Source: JAJEBT01 sp965221485 (GTDB lineage Bacteria; Pseudomonadota; Alphaproteobacteria; MPNO01; UBA830). Taken from it: a DNA stretch of 64,000 bases. Shown here in pieces: positions 35,276-44,086 of the stretch. The stretch lies in assembly GCA_965221485.1 (NCBI GenBank), contig OZ244893.1, positions 2,976,001 to 3,040,000 of the forward strand, written 5' to 3'. Each line of letters starts with the position of its first letter. Positions within the stretch are counted from its first letter, which is position 1. Under the pieces are notes generated by a model. It was not told the DNA's origin. It made no database searches and saw only the letters and a list, made by a program, of their open reading frames with translations. Both the position numbers and the translations under genes were made by a program.

Positions 35276-35758
35276 TCAATCCGGGCTCAACAGGCCCGAC
35301 GTTACCCGGCGCCGTATCTCTGCAAGCGTAGATCCGACACCCTGAAAATAACTCTGCGACATGCGCTCGGCATACGCCGCCTCTTCGGGACTGCCATGAG
35401 CCAATCCTTCCACCTCCAGATCAAAGCTGAAGGCCAGCACCAACTCTCCGTCGTGACCTTCGATAATCTCATTGATCACCCTGCCCATTGCAGAACCCTG
35501 TGTCCGTTCAAAGACAATCCGCTTCTGAGGCTCGAACACGACTCGTTCCTGCATGTTTTCGCCGCGCAAGGTCACGTCCCGTACCAACCAGTCATGCCCC
35601 CGATCGACAATTTTGCAGGCTGTCATGCCGTCAAGAAAAGGCACCGGATTTTCCGCCTTGAGCACGAGTCCCTGCCACAGTTGATGCCGGGTCAGGGCCG
35701 GGCTGCAGGGCTCAGCCCCAAGATCATTGACGGTCATGGTATGACGCAAACGGAACAT
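35276..35758 (-). CDS. AtaL-like SRPBCC-fold protein (DUF1857)
   Basis: 160 residues from ATG 35758, which is preceded by GGAAGGG. The SRPBCC ligand-binding pattern is visible: FRLRHTMTVNDL, TRHQLWQGLVLKAENPVPFL, then antiparallel strands to FSFDLEVEGLAHGSPEEAAY and a long C-terminal helix. AtaL-like proteins occur with oxidative biosynthetic or catabolic genes and may bind a hydrophobic or aromatic intermediate; catalysis is not established. It sits between the MaoC and VOC genes of the same strand. Confidence 0.72.
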   Translation of the reverse strand: MFRLRHTMTVNDLGAEPCSPALTRHQLWQGLVLKAENPVPFLDGMTACKIVDRGHDWLVRDVTLRGENMQERVVFEPQKRIVFERTQGSAMGRVINEIIEGHDGELVLAFSFDLEVEGLAHGSPEEAAYAERMSQSYFQGVGSTLAEIRRRVTSGLLSPD

Positions 35759-35820
35759 GCAGTCACCCTTCCACCACCATGCTAGGACGCAGAGCCGGCG
35801 GCCGCAAGCATTATGGCCTT

Positions 35821-36288
35821 TCACGTCTCCGCATCGCGGCCTGCCATCATCCGAACTGCCCGGTACTCAATCACCGCTACGCCATTCTGGTTCCTGACCG
35901 TGTTCACTGTCGTAACGACACCGCGATTGCCCTTGCTGGTGGGGCGAATGGCAACGACCTCGACCTCGGCGTGAACCGTGTCCCCGGCAAACACAGGTTT
36001 GAGTACCTTTTTTTCAACTTCCAGGAGTGCCAACCCGGTCGTCTGCATGGTGGACTGGCAGAGAAGCCCCTCGATCATCGTGTAGGTACATGCTGCCGGC
36101 ACCACACGTCCGCCCATGAGACCACCGCCATGATCACCGAATGTGAGATCGGTGAACAGGGTTTCCACCATGCCGGTCACCCCGATGAAATTGACGATGT
36201 CGGCTTCCGTGATGGTACGTCGCAAGGTAAGAAATTTCTGGCCAACCTCGAGATCGTTCCAATAGAAGCCAATTCCAACTGTCTGCAT
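35821..36288 (-). CDS. MaoC-like hydratase/dehydratase
   Basis: 155 residues, single hot-dog domain. Family features: FYWNDLEVGQKFLTLRRTIT, ADIVNFIGVTG, and the later VFAGDTVHAEVEVVAIRPT. The (R)-enoyl-CoA hydratase active-site Asp/His pattern is only partly visible (TDLTFGDHGGG), so a mesaconyl- or enoyl-type hydratase is likely but not certain. It lies 18 bp downstream of the CaiB-type CoA-transferase. Confidence 0.85.
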   Translation of the reverse strand: MQTVGIGFYWNDLEVGQKFLTLRRTITEADIVNFIGVTGMVETLFTDLTFGDHGGGLMGGRVVPAACTYTMIEGLLCQSTMQTTGLALLEVEKKVLKPVFAGDTVHAEVEVVAIRPTSKGNRGVVTTVNTVRNQNGVAVIEYRAVRMMAGRDAET

Positions 36289-36306
36289 CTGCTGCTGTCC
36301 CCCGCC

Positions 36307-37494
36307 TTACCGTGTTGCACCTTCTTCGAACATCCTTTCGATCACCGCTTCGCCGAGACCGGCATCAACGAGAATTTCCCGGCTGTGCTCACCAAGACCG
36401 GGCTGCAGGCGCGAGAGATCAGCAGGCGTGCGATTGAAGCGGACAGGCGGGTCAATGAGACGGATTGCCCCCTCCTGCGGATGCACGACCTCGCGGAACA
36501 ATCCGACGGCCTCAAGATGCGGGTCCCGTGAAAGGTCTTCAAGCGGTGTCGCCCGGGCACAGGGTATGTCAAGCCGGTGCAGCGTTTCCAACCATTGCCC
36601 GGTACTTCTTTCGGCGATATAGCCCGAGGCAAGGGCATATACCTCCTCAATATTGTCTGCCCGGCTCGACAATGTGTCATAGCGCGGATTCCCGGCATGT
36701 TCGGGATGGCCGACCTCTGCCCAGAATCGTTGCCATTGGTCATCCGTATAGGCCAACATGCATATATGGCCATCCAGAGTTGGATAGGGGCGGCGTGACG
36801 GCGTCAGGACCCGTGGATAACCGATGGGGCCCTCTGGCGGATCGAAGGCATGGCCATAGATGTGATCCGCAAGATTGAACGCAACCATGGTTTCGAACAT
36901 GGGAACTTCAACAAACTGTCCGCGCCCTGACCGCTCCCGTTCAAGCAGGGCTGCCATAACCGCATAAGCCGTCACCAGGCCGCACGTCTTGTCAGCCATG
37001 ATTGTCGGCATATAGCGCGGTTCTCCGACGATGCGGGCCATAAGATCCGCGCTGCCACTCAGCCCCTGGATCACGTCGTCATAGGCCGGGGCCCCTGCGT
37101 ACGGCCCGCAATCCCGAAACCCATGGATCGCAGCGTAAATGACGCGGGGGTTGTGCTCGAGAACCGCCTTGTCAGAAAATCCCAGCCGGTCAATTGCTTG
37201 CGGGCGAATTGAGTGAAGAAAGACATCGGCGTCGTCAATCAGGCGCCATAAGGCTTCACGCGCCAGCTCCTGTTTCAGGTCCAGAACAATCGAACGCTTG
37301 TTCCGGTTCAGGCCCATGAAGAGGGCTGCCATGTCGTGTGATCTCTTGGGACCCGTATAGCGTGTGGTGTCTCCGTCCGGACTCTCGATCTTGATCACGT
37401 CTGCGCCAAGATCACCCATAATCTGGGTTGCCAGCGGGCCAAGGACGACGGAAGTCAGGTCGAGGACACGCACTCCCCGAAGCGGCCCACTCAT
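36307..37494 (-). CDS. CaiB/BaiF-type (family III) CoA-transferase
   Basis: 395 residues from ATG 37494, overlapping the LLM stop by one base (TGATG). It transfers CoA between acyl-CoA and a free acid. Motifs: PLRGVRVLDLTSVVLGPLAT at the N terminus, MGDLGADVIKIESPDGDTTR, LNRNKRSIVLDL, and the catalytic Asp in YDDVIQGLSG (about 166). The frame is open upstream to 37608 but those residues are not family-like. The substrate is unknown; genomic partners suggest activation of a ring-derived acid. Confidence 0.93.
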   Translation of the reverse strand: MSGPLRGVRVLDLTSVVLGPLATQIMGDLGADVIKIESPDGDTTRYTGPKRSHDMAALFMGLNRNKRSIVLDLKQELAREALWRLIDDADVFLHSIRPQAIDRLGFSDKAVLEHNPRVIYAAIHGFRDCGPYAGAPAYDDVIQGLSGSADLMARIVGEPRYMPTIMADKTCGLVTAYAVMAALLERERSGRGQFVEVPMFETMVAFNLADHIYGHAFDPPEGPIGYPRVLTPSRRPYPTLDGHICMLAYTDDQWQRFWAEVGHPEHAGNPRYDTLSSRADNIEEVYALASGYIAERSTGQWLETLHRLDIPCARATPLEDLSRDPHLEAVGLFREVVHPQEGAIRLIDPPVRFNRTPADLSRLQPGLGEHSREILVDAGLGEAVIERMFEEGATR

Positions 37495-38438
37495 CAGCCC
37501 AGGAGTTCCTTCATCGACGCAAGCCTGTCCATTTGCTGGCGGTCTCGCGGTCCGGTAAACCGGACGCACAGATGAGAAGCACCGGCATCGACAAACTCTG
37601 ACAGCCATTCCGTGGTCGCCGTGAGAGGTCCCGCGAAGCAGTACTGCTCACGCCGTATTCTCTCGGCCGGCGCGAGGTAATAGTTTGCCAGGTAGTCATT
37701 CAGCATCGCATCGGCAGCTTCCTGGCTTTCGTCAACCGAAACAGTAACATAGGCTGCACCCGCAATCTCCTCCTCGGGTCTTCCGGCCGCGGCCGCAGCC
37801 TCAAGAACCTGACGCCATCCCTGTCTCCAGTCAGCACCGGTCCCGGGACCTGATGGGAACCAGCCATCCAGATCGCGCCCGGCCCGGCGAAGTGCTGCCG
37901 GTACGCCGCCACCGCCCCAGATCGGGGGCCCACCCGGCGCGAAGGGGACAGGAGCCAGTTCCGCCTCCCGAAGCGTCCAGCGCCCGTCCCAGTCGACCGG
38001 GCCGTCACTGGCCCACAATGCACGACACAGACGGATGGCTTCCATCATGGTGCCGACACGTTTTTCAAAGGGAACACCGGCAGCTGCAAATTCGTTGCGA
38101 ATGGCTGGCGTATCGCGGGCAATGCCGACACCCATGATCAGACGTCCCTCGGCGATCTGATCGAGGGTTGCAACCTGGTGCGCCAGAAGAACAGGATTTC
38201 TCAGCATGGGAAGAAGAACCGCTGTCCCCAGACTGATCCGCCTTGTGCGACCCGCAATCGCGGAAAGCAGTGCCAGCGGCTCATGACGTGGTTTTGCAAG
38301 AAGGGAATCGCCAATCCAGACGGAATCCAGCCCGACCTCTTCGGCATGATCCGCAAGGGCCAGTATTTCCGGGGTCTCATGAACGCCTGTCATGACACGT
38401 TCGCGGGTGGGAAGAAGATAGCCGAGCTTTACTGTCAT
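37494..38438 (-). CDS. LLM-class flavin-dependent oxidoreductase
   Basis: 314 residues from ATG 38438 (AAGGGG nine nt upstream). Luciferase-like TIM barrel: MTVKLGYLLPTRE, ALADHAEEVGLDSVWIGDS, RISLGTAVLLPMLRNPVLLAHQ, GRLIMGVGIARD and PIWGGGGVPAALRRAGRDLDG. It may use FMNH2 or F420; the sequence does not decide. First gene of the minus-strand catabolic block, with coupled translation into the CoA-transferase. Confidence 0.88.
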   Translation of the reverse strand: MTVKLGYLLPTRERVMTGVHETPEILALADHAEEVGLDSVWIGDSLLAKPRHEPLALLSAIAGRTRRISLGTAVLLPMLRNPVLLAHQVATLDQIAEGRLIMGVGIARDTPAIRNEFAAAGVPFEKRVGTMMEAIRLCRALWASDGPVDWDGRWTLREAELAPVPFAPGGPPIWGGGGVPAALRRAGRDLDGWFPSGPGTGADWRQGWRQVLEAAAAAGRPEEEIAGAAYVTVSVDESQEAADAMLNDYLANYYLAPAERIRREQYCFAGPLTATTEWLSEFVDAGASHLCVRFTGPRDRQQMDRLASMKELLG

Positions 38439-38887
38439 TGATGGCCCCTTTTGCTGACCGGTTCGGATCATCTTGTGATCTTCATCCATACTTACCGAAC
38501 GGTTACGGCATCGTCAGCCCCCAATAACGGAAAACCGTCGCGCAACGTGTTGTTCTTTCCGGGCAGGCGAGCTGGAGGTTCAGTCCGGGTGCGGTTCGTG
38601 ACGGGAGCTGAATCCAGGCAGCGGGTCAAGTCAGAACGCAACAGCCCGGACACCTGACAGGAACAAAATCAGGTAAAAAGGTGTCGGGCTTCAAGGCGGC
38701 TACGATCCAACCGGACAATCAGCATGGGCCGATGACCTTGCCTGCTTCTGTGGTTCTCGCCATCCGCAGGCTTGTGTTCGAGCATCCCTTTCAGCATGGT
38801 TCGTGAGCGCAACCAACCGGCCAGAAGCCAGCTGCTACGCTCTCCTTGGCCACCCTATTCCCACTTGCCAACGATACAGGGACACCT
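38439..38887. other. divergent intergenic region, LLM operon / FAD monooxygenase
   Basis: About 450 bp between the divergent halves of the catabolic block; any shared control site would be here. I could not identify a confident promoter or palindromic operator, and no regulator gene is encoded in the block. Confidence 0.45.
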
Positions 38888-40081
38888 ATGAAACGTTCTC
38901 CCCGAATCGCCGTCATCGGAGCCGGGATCGGCGGGCTCGCAGCAGCACGAGCATTGCAAGAGCACGGCTTCGAGTACCACGTATATGAGCAGGTACCGGA
39001 ACTCGGCGAAATCGGGGCCGGGCTCAATCTGAGCCCAAACGCGCTAAAGACTTTCCGTGTCCTGGGGATTGAAGAGCAAGCAATCGCGGCCGGTGCCGAG
39101 CCCGAGGAACAGGTGATCCGAAGCTGGAGAAGCGGTCGGGTGATTGCCCGACAACAGCGGGACTCGAGCATGGTCCAGCGCTTTGGCGCGGGTTTCCTGT
39201 GCATGCATCGTGCAGACCTTTTGGACATTCTCGGTCAATCGATCGCCGCCCGGCAAATCCACCTGGGCAAGCGCTGCGTGGAGGTCCACAGTTCTGACAC
39301 CGTAGCCGTTGCACGCTTCAGCGATGGAACGGAGGTCGAGGCAGATGCGATTATCGGAGCTGACGGTATCCACTCGGTCGTTCGCAGTTGCCTCTTCGGA
39401 GCAAGAGCCCCGAGTTTCACCGGCTGCATCTGCTGGCGTGGCCTTGTCCCCGCGGAACGGGTGAAAGACATCGCCTATGGCCGCGACATGACCGCATGGT
39501 GGGGACCTCATGGGCATGTTGTCCATTACCCGGTGCGCCGTGGAGAATTGATAAACTTTGTGGCTCATTTCGACAGCGACGCATGGACCGAAGAGTCCTG
39601 GACCTATAAGTGTGATCGCTCTGAACTGATCGAAACCTACGGAAACTGGAATCCTGCGCTGCTTCGGCTGATAGAATCCAGTGACGAATACTTCAAATGG
39701 GCGCTCTATGATCGTGAGCCCCTGGAGACATGGGGTCACAAGCGGATTACCCTCCTCGGGGACTCTGCGCACCCCATGTTGCCATACCTCGGGCAGGGTG
39801 CGTGTATGGCTCTGGAGGACGGTTGCGTCCTCGCACATTGTCTCGCCCGCCAGACCGACAACGTGACGGACGCGCTCCGGGATTACGAGATGCGGCGCAT
39901 TCCCAGAACCACGCGGGCTCAATTGGGCTCGCGGCACCGCGCCCATCAAAACCATCTGGCTTCCCCCGCCGCGCGCTTGTGGCGGGATATCCGCATAGCC
40001 TTGCGAAGCCATCTCGGGAAAGACCGATCCCCCGCGCAGGCCGAATGGTTCTACCATTACGATGTGTCCCGGGAACCCTGA
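38888..40081 (+). CDS. FAD-dependent aromatic hydroxylase (salicylate/3-hydroxybenzoate hydroxylase-like)
   Basis: 397 residues from ATG 38888. Group A flavoprotein monooxygenase: dinucleotide motif IAVIGAGIGGLAAARAL (residues 7-23), FSDGTEVEADAIIGADGIHS (the DG motif, about 150-170) and LLGDSAHPMLPYLGQGACMA with following LEDG (GD motif, about 285-307). Such enzymes hydroxylate phenolic acids with NAD(P)H and O2. It heads the plus-strand half of the block, divergent from the LLM/CoA-transferase operon. Confidence 0.9.
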   Translation: MKRSPRIAVIGAGIGGLAAARALQEHGFEYHVYEQVPELGEIGAGLNLSPNALKTFRVLGIEEQAIAAGAEPEEQVIRSWRSGRVIARQQRDSSMVQRFGAGFLCMHRADLLDILGQSIAARQIHLGKRCVEVHSSDTVAVARFSDGTEVEADAIIGADGIHSVVRSCLFGARAPSFTGCICWRGLVPAERVKDIAYGRDMTAWWGPHGHVVHYPVRRGELINFVAHFDSDAWTEESWTYKCDRSELIETYGNWNPALLRLIESSDEYFKWALYDREPLETWGHKRITLLGDSAHPMLPYLGQGACMALEDGCVLAHCLARQTDNVTDALRDYEMRRIPRTTRAQLGSRHRAHQNHLASPAARLWRDIRIALRSHLGKDRSPAQAEWFYHYDVSREP

Positions 40082-40488
40082 ACAGTCGAAAACCAGTTCG
40101 ACGAGTTCACACCGGCTTCCTTGTCCAGGACGCAAAAAAGATCCTCGTGAAGGACCCTCTTGACCGGGCGGAGCCGCGAGCGGCAACGCTTTATCAACAC
40201 AATCTTGCAACCCCCTGCAACGGTCCCTGAAACGGTTTCCCGGCGCGCAAGACATTCATCCTGTCAGACGTCTCGCGCATGAATTTGCGAACAGGTCGCC
40301 TTACTCCATTGGACAGGGGTGAGTCTGGCGACCGGTCCCGGGCTTCTGTCTTCTGTTTGGAGACAGAGACGCGGTTTTGTGAAACAGCCTTGAACTGGAA
40401 GGGGTTCTCCAGGTCCTCCAGCCGTCTGGTCTTGAGCCGATCACATGACTTCTGTAGTGTCTTGTGCAGTCATCGCAGGAGAGCCGCC
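40082..40488. other. intergenic region before the tandem LLM genes
   Basis: About 400 bp; the frame of the next gene is open through the right part but shows no family similarity before 40489. No hairpin with U-run and no clear promoter were found. Confidence 0.45.
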
Positions 40489-41661
40489 ATGCAATGCTTT
40501 CTGTTTCACTTGATGCCCTATTCCTGTCTCGATCTGGATTATGACAAGCACTACAAGGCATCCTGGGTTGTCTATCCCAACTCCAATTTTGACCCCAAGG
40601 TGGGCCACTATCTCTACAATACCTATCTCGACGAACTGGAGCTTGGCGAGGAGCTGGGCTTCGATGGCCTTTGTGTCAATGAGCACCACCAGAATGCCTA
40701 CGGGCTGATGCCGTCGCCCGTCGTTCCGGCGGCGGCCCTGGCGCGAAGAACATCACGAGCGCGCATTGCGATCCTCGGCAACGCCTTCGGCATTCGGGAG
40801 CACCCCCTCACCCTCGCCGAAGAGCATGCGATGATTGACTGCATCACTGGCGGCCGATTGATCAGCGGCATGGTCCGGGGCATCGGTGCGGAATATTACT
40901 CTCTGGCCGCCAACCCGGCCTTCAGCCACGAGCGGTTTCACGAAGCGCACGATCTTGTCATTCGCGCATGGACCGAAGAGGGGCCGTTTTGCTACGAAGG
41001 CAAGCACTATCATTTCGAGTACGTCAACGTCTGGCCTCGGCCCTACCAGCAGCCGCATCCTCCGATCTGGTGCCCCTCCCAGGGCTCGCTCGAGACCATC
41101 GAATTTGCTGCTCATCCGGACCGGAAATACACCTACCTGCAAACCTACAGCCCGTTCGACGCGGTAAAGAAGTTTCTGGGCCTTTATCGGGAAACGGCCC
41201 GCAACGCCTTCGGGTACGAGGCAGCAGACTCGCAGGTGGGATGGGCCGCGCCAATCTATGTCGGCGAAACCGACGAGCGGGCGATCGACGAGGCTCGCCC
41301 GCACATGGAGGCGTTCTTCAACAAGTTCCTGCGGATGACACCAGAGATGCTTTTGCCGCCCGGATACCTCACCCTGAGGTCCTACAAGAATGTCATGAAG
41401 CACAAGAGCGGACTATCCAGGGTTCGCTCTCTCGAGGAACTCATGGACACCGGAATTGTCATCGTCGGAAGCCCGGACACGGTTCGCAAGAGGCTCGAAT
41501 ACTGCCACGGCCAGGCCGGGATCGGGACATTTCTGGGAATGTTCCAGGTCGCCTCCATGGAACATGACATGACCGTGGCCAGCATGAAGCGGTTTGCCTC
41601 CGAAGTCATGCCGGCAATCCGGGAATTCCAGGAGCACGAAACGCTCATTGCAGCCGAGTAG
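40489..41661 (+). CDS. LLM-class flavin-dependent monooxygenase, tandem copy 1
   Basis: 390 residues from ATG 40489 (AGGAGAG eight nt upstream). Bacterial-luciferase-like barrel of the large (about 390-residue) subgroup: GFDGLCVNEHHQNAYGLMPS (about 56-75), IAILGNAFGIREHPLTLAEE (about 92), CITGGRLISGMVRG (about 117), SHERFHEAHDLVIRAWTEE (about 146) and PHPPIWCPSQGS. The EHHQNAYG motif is typical of the flavin-pocket histidines in this subgroup. It is followed after 35 bp by a close paralogue. Confidence 0.92.
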   Translation: MQCFLFHLMPYSCLDLDYDKHYKASWVVYPNSNFDPKVGHYLYNTYLDELELGEELGFDGLCVNEHHQNAYGLMPSPVVPAAALARRTSRARIAILGNAFGIREHPLTLAEEHAMIDCITGGRLISGMVRGIGAEYYSLAANPAFSHERFHEAHDLVIRAWTEEGPFCYEGKHYHFEYVNVWPRPYQQPHPPIWCPSQGSLETIEFAAHPDRKYTYLQTYSPFDAVKKFLGLYRETARNAFGYEAADSQVGWAAPIYVGETDERAIDEARPHMEAFFNKFLRMTPEMLLPPGYLTLRSYKNVMKHKSGLSRVRSLEELMDTGIVIVGSPDTVRKRLEYCHGQAGIGTFLGMFQVASMEHDMTVASMKRFASEVMPAIREFQEHETLIAAE

Positions 41662-41696
41662 CGCGGCCAGACTATATCGAAAGACCGGACTGCAGG

Positions 41697-42893
41697 ATGA
41701 AAATCTTTCTATTTCACCTGATGCCATATGCCTGTCTGGACCCGGACTATGACCGGACGTTCAACACCTGCTGGGTGACTTTCCCCAACAGCAATTTCGA
41801 TCCCGCGAAAGGAACCGAACTCTACAACCGGTATCTCGATGAAATCGAGTATGCGGAAGTCCTGGGTTTCGACGGTGTCTGCGTCAACGAACATCACCAG
41901 AATGCTTATGGACTGATGCCTTCACCGGTGGTCATGGCCGCAGCCCTGGCCCGCCAGACCAACCGTGTAAAGATCGCAATTCTCGGAAACGCGTTCGGAA
42001 TTCGCGACCATCCGATGACCCTGGCAGAAGAACACGCGATGATTGACTGCATCACCGGGGGTCGGCTTATCAGCGGTATGGTTCGCGGCCTCGGTTGCGA
42101 ATACTACTCACTCGGATCCAACCCGGCCTTCAGCCACGAGCGGTTTCATGAAGCACATGACCTCGTGATACGGGCCTGGACGGAGGCCGGTCCTTTTGCA
42201 TTTGAAGGCAGACATTACCATTTCGAGTACGTCAACACCTGGCCGAGGCCGTTTCAGCAACCGCATCCCCCGATCTGGGTCCCGAGCCAGGGTTCACGGG
42301 AAACCATCGAGTGGGCTTCCCATCCGGATCGCCGCTATACCTACCTGCAAACCTATTCACCTTTTCGCAACGTAGAGCGTTTTCACAACAGCTATCGCCA
42401 GTCGGCTCATGATTACGGGTACGAGGCCACGTCGGAACAGCTGGGCTGGGCTGCCCCGATTTATGTCGGCGAAACCGACGAACAGGCTATCGATGAGGCC
42501 CGCCCCCATGTCGAAAGGTTCTTCAACAAATTGCTGAAATACACACCGGAAATGCTATTGCCACCAGGCTACATGTCCGTGGAATCCCACAAGAGAGTCC
42601 TTCAGACAAAGTCCAGCCTGGTCTCCGCGCACACGATCGAATCGCTCTTGGAACGCGATGTCATCATTGTCGGCAGCCCCGATACGGTGCGCAAGAAGAT
42701 TGACCAGTGCCATGCCAGGGTGGGTCTTGGCTATCTTTTGGGCATGTTCCAGATTGCATCGATGCCGACGTCTCTCACGCTCCGGTCCATGGAACGCTTT
42801 GCTAGCGAGGTCATGCCGGCCGCCATGGAACTGGAAGGGACCGGAACCTGGGAACCGGGACAGCATCTCACGGCCATGCAGGCAGCTCAGTAG
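41697..42893 (+). CDS. LLM-class flavin-dependent monooxygenase, tandem copy 2
   Basis: 398 residues. Colinear with the previous gene and mostly identical by eye over the whole length, including VCVNEHHQNAYGLMPSPVV, ILGNAFGIRDHPMTLAEEHA and SNPAFSHERFHEAHDL. Substitutions cluster in short surface-like segments and the C terminus (TGTWEPGQHLTAMQAAQ is unique). The 35-bp spacing and the shared strand suggest one mRNA. The two products might form a heterodimer, as LuxA/LuxB do, or act on two substrates. Confidence 0.92.
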   Translation: MKIFLFHLMPYACLDPDYDRTFNTCWVTFPNSNFDPAKGTELYNRYLDEIEYAEVLGFDGVCVNEHHQNAYGLMPSPVVMAAALARQTNRVKIAILGNAFGIRDHPMTLAEEHAMIDCITGGRLISGMVRGLGCEYYSLGSNPAFSHERFHEAHDLVIRAWTEAGPFAFEGRHYHFEYVNTWPRPFQQPHPPIWVPSQGSRETIEWASHPDRRYTYLQTYSPFRNVERFHNSYRQSAHDYGYEATSEQLGWAAPIYVGETDEQAIDEARPHVERFFNKLLKYTPEMLLPPGYMSVESHKRVLQTKSSLVSAHTIESLLERDVIIVGSPDTVRKKIDQCHARVGLGYLLGMFQIASMPTSLTLRSMERFASEVMPAAMELEGTGTWEPGQHLTAMQAAQ

Positions 42894-42921
42894 GCCCCGC
42901 CCGGCCGTGTCATGACAGTTG

Positions 42922-43935
42922 TCAGTGACGGGACGGTTTTCGCATGAGCTTTGTGCGGTCGATTGTCACCACAGAAATCTCGATCGCCCGCCGCTCCCTC
43001 AGGAGCAGAAGATCCACCGGGACGCCCGCATCGCCCGATCCCCAGAGTTTCCGATACAGATCGGCGAGTCCCTTCACGTCTTCGCCATTGATGGACAGAA
43101 CGACATCACCCGCCTTGACCCCGGCCTTGGCCGCGGGTCCCCGCTCTGAAACGGATGTAATCAGCAGTTGCCCCACGGTTTCCACTGTATAGATTCCGAG
43201 CCACGGTCGCGGCCTTCTCTCAGGCCGCGTATCCTTGTGATAGGCATCAAGAATGGGTTTGAACAGATCGATGGGTACAAACATGTTGCCGGGCTGCTTG
43301 TCAGACTGTTCATCGGCATCCTGGACGAAAAGCGAGCCGATCCCCACCAGCTTCCCCTGCGAATCGATCAGCGCCGCACCTGACCAGATGGGATGGGGCG
43401 GTTCCGTGAAGATTGCATCCGGAATCAGGTATTCCCAGTAGCCAGCAAACTCCCGGACCGAAGTTACCGAAACTGCCAGCGCCTGGGCGGCCCCGCCATG
43501 AGCGCCCACGGTCAACAGGTCCCCCTCATCGATAATGGTGGAAGGCCCGAGCTCCAGCGGCGGCACGCCCAGGTTGTCCATCGTCCGAAGCAGTCCAAAG
43601 CCGGTTTCATAGTCATAGAGCACGGTGTGCGCTTCAACGACACCCCCGATCCGTGTGCCGACCGTAATAAGGTCACACTCGTTGATCAGGTAGCCAATGG
43701 TCAGCAACAAACCGTTATCAGAAATCAGGACAGCATTTCCCTCGCGTTCGGTGCCCAGATAACTTGCAGAAAAAGCGTTTTCCGGTGCGCGCGCCTGCAG
43801 TGGTACGACGGCGGACAGCGCGTCATGAAGATCATAGGAAAGCGATTCCGGATCCGGACGCGGTGCTCCGGCGAGGGCGGAATGATAGACAGAACTGGCC
43901 GCTCTATGGCCATTTGCGCGGTCAACACCGGTCAT
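42922..43935 (-). CDS. HtrA-like protein with degenerate protease triad and PDZ domain
   Basis: 337 residues from ATG 43935 (AGGGAG upstream). The chymotrypsin-like barrel of DegP/HtrA is recognisable, but the catalytic His position (normally TNNHVV) reads TIGYLI (Tyr82), and the Asp position (normally TDLAVL) reads TGFGLL (Gly112). Only the Ser-like SGAAL (Ser185) remains, so proteolysis is unlikely. A PDZ domain follows (about 238-320, RGPAAKAGVKAGDVVLSINGE). There is no signal peptide, so it is probably cytoplasmic, perhaps a binding or chaperone-like scaffold. Convergent with the LLM pair and divergent from the ALDH-like gene. Confidence 0.85.
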   Translation of the reverse strand: MTGVDRANGHRAASSVYHSALAGAPRPDPESLSYDLHDALSAVVPLQARAPENAFSASYLGTEREGNAVLISDNGLLLTIGYLINECDLITVGTRIGGVVEAHTVLYDYETGFGLLRTMDNLGVPPLELGPSTIIDEGDLLTVGAHGGAAQALAVSVTSVREFAGYWEYLIPDAIFTEPPHPIWSGAALIDSQGKLVGIGSLFVQDADEQSDKQPGNMFVPIDLFKPILDAYHKDTRPERRPRPWLGIYTVETVGQLLITSVSERGPAAKAGVKAGDVVLSINGEDVKGLADLYRKLWGSGDAGVPVDLLLLRERRAIEISVVTIDRTKLMRKPSRH

Positions 43936-44086
43936 GACGGGACTCCCTGTACGGTAATGGCAAGTGTAGAACATTCACACGGACAGGGAAAACATCGACA
44001 TTCTTAAGTCGTCTCCCGTCGTCCACATAAACAAAAAGGCTGCTGGCAACCGTCTTGCAACACCCGGCAATACGCCGCCGCATTCA

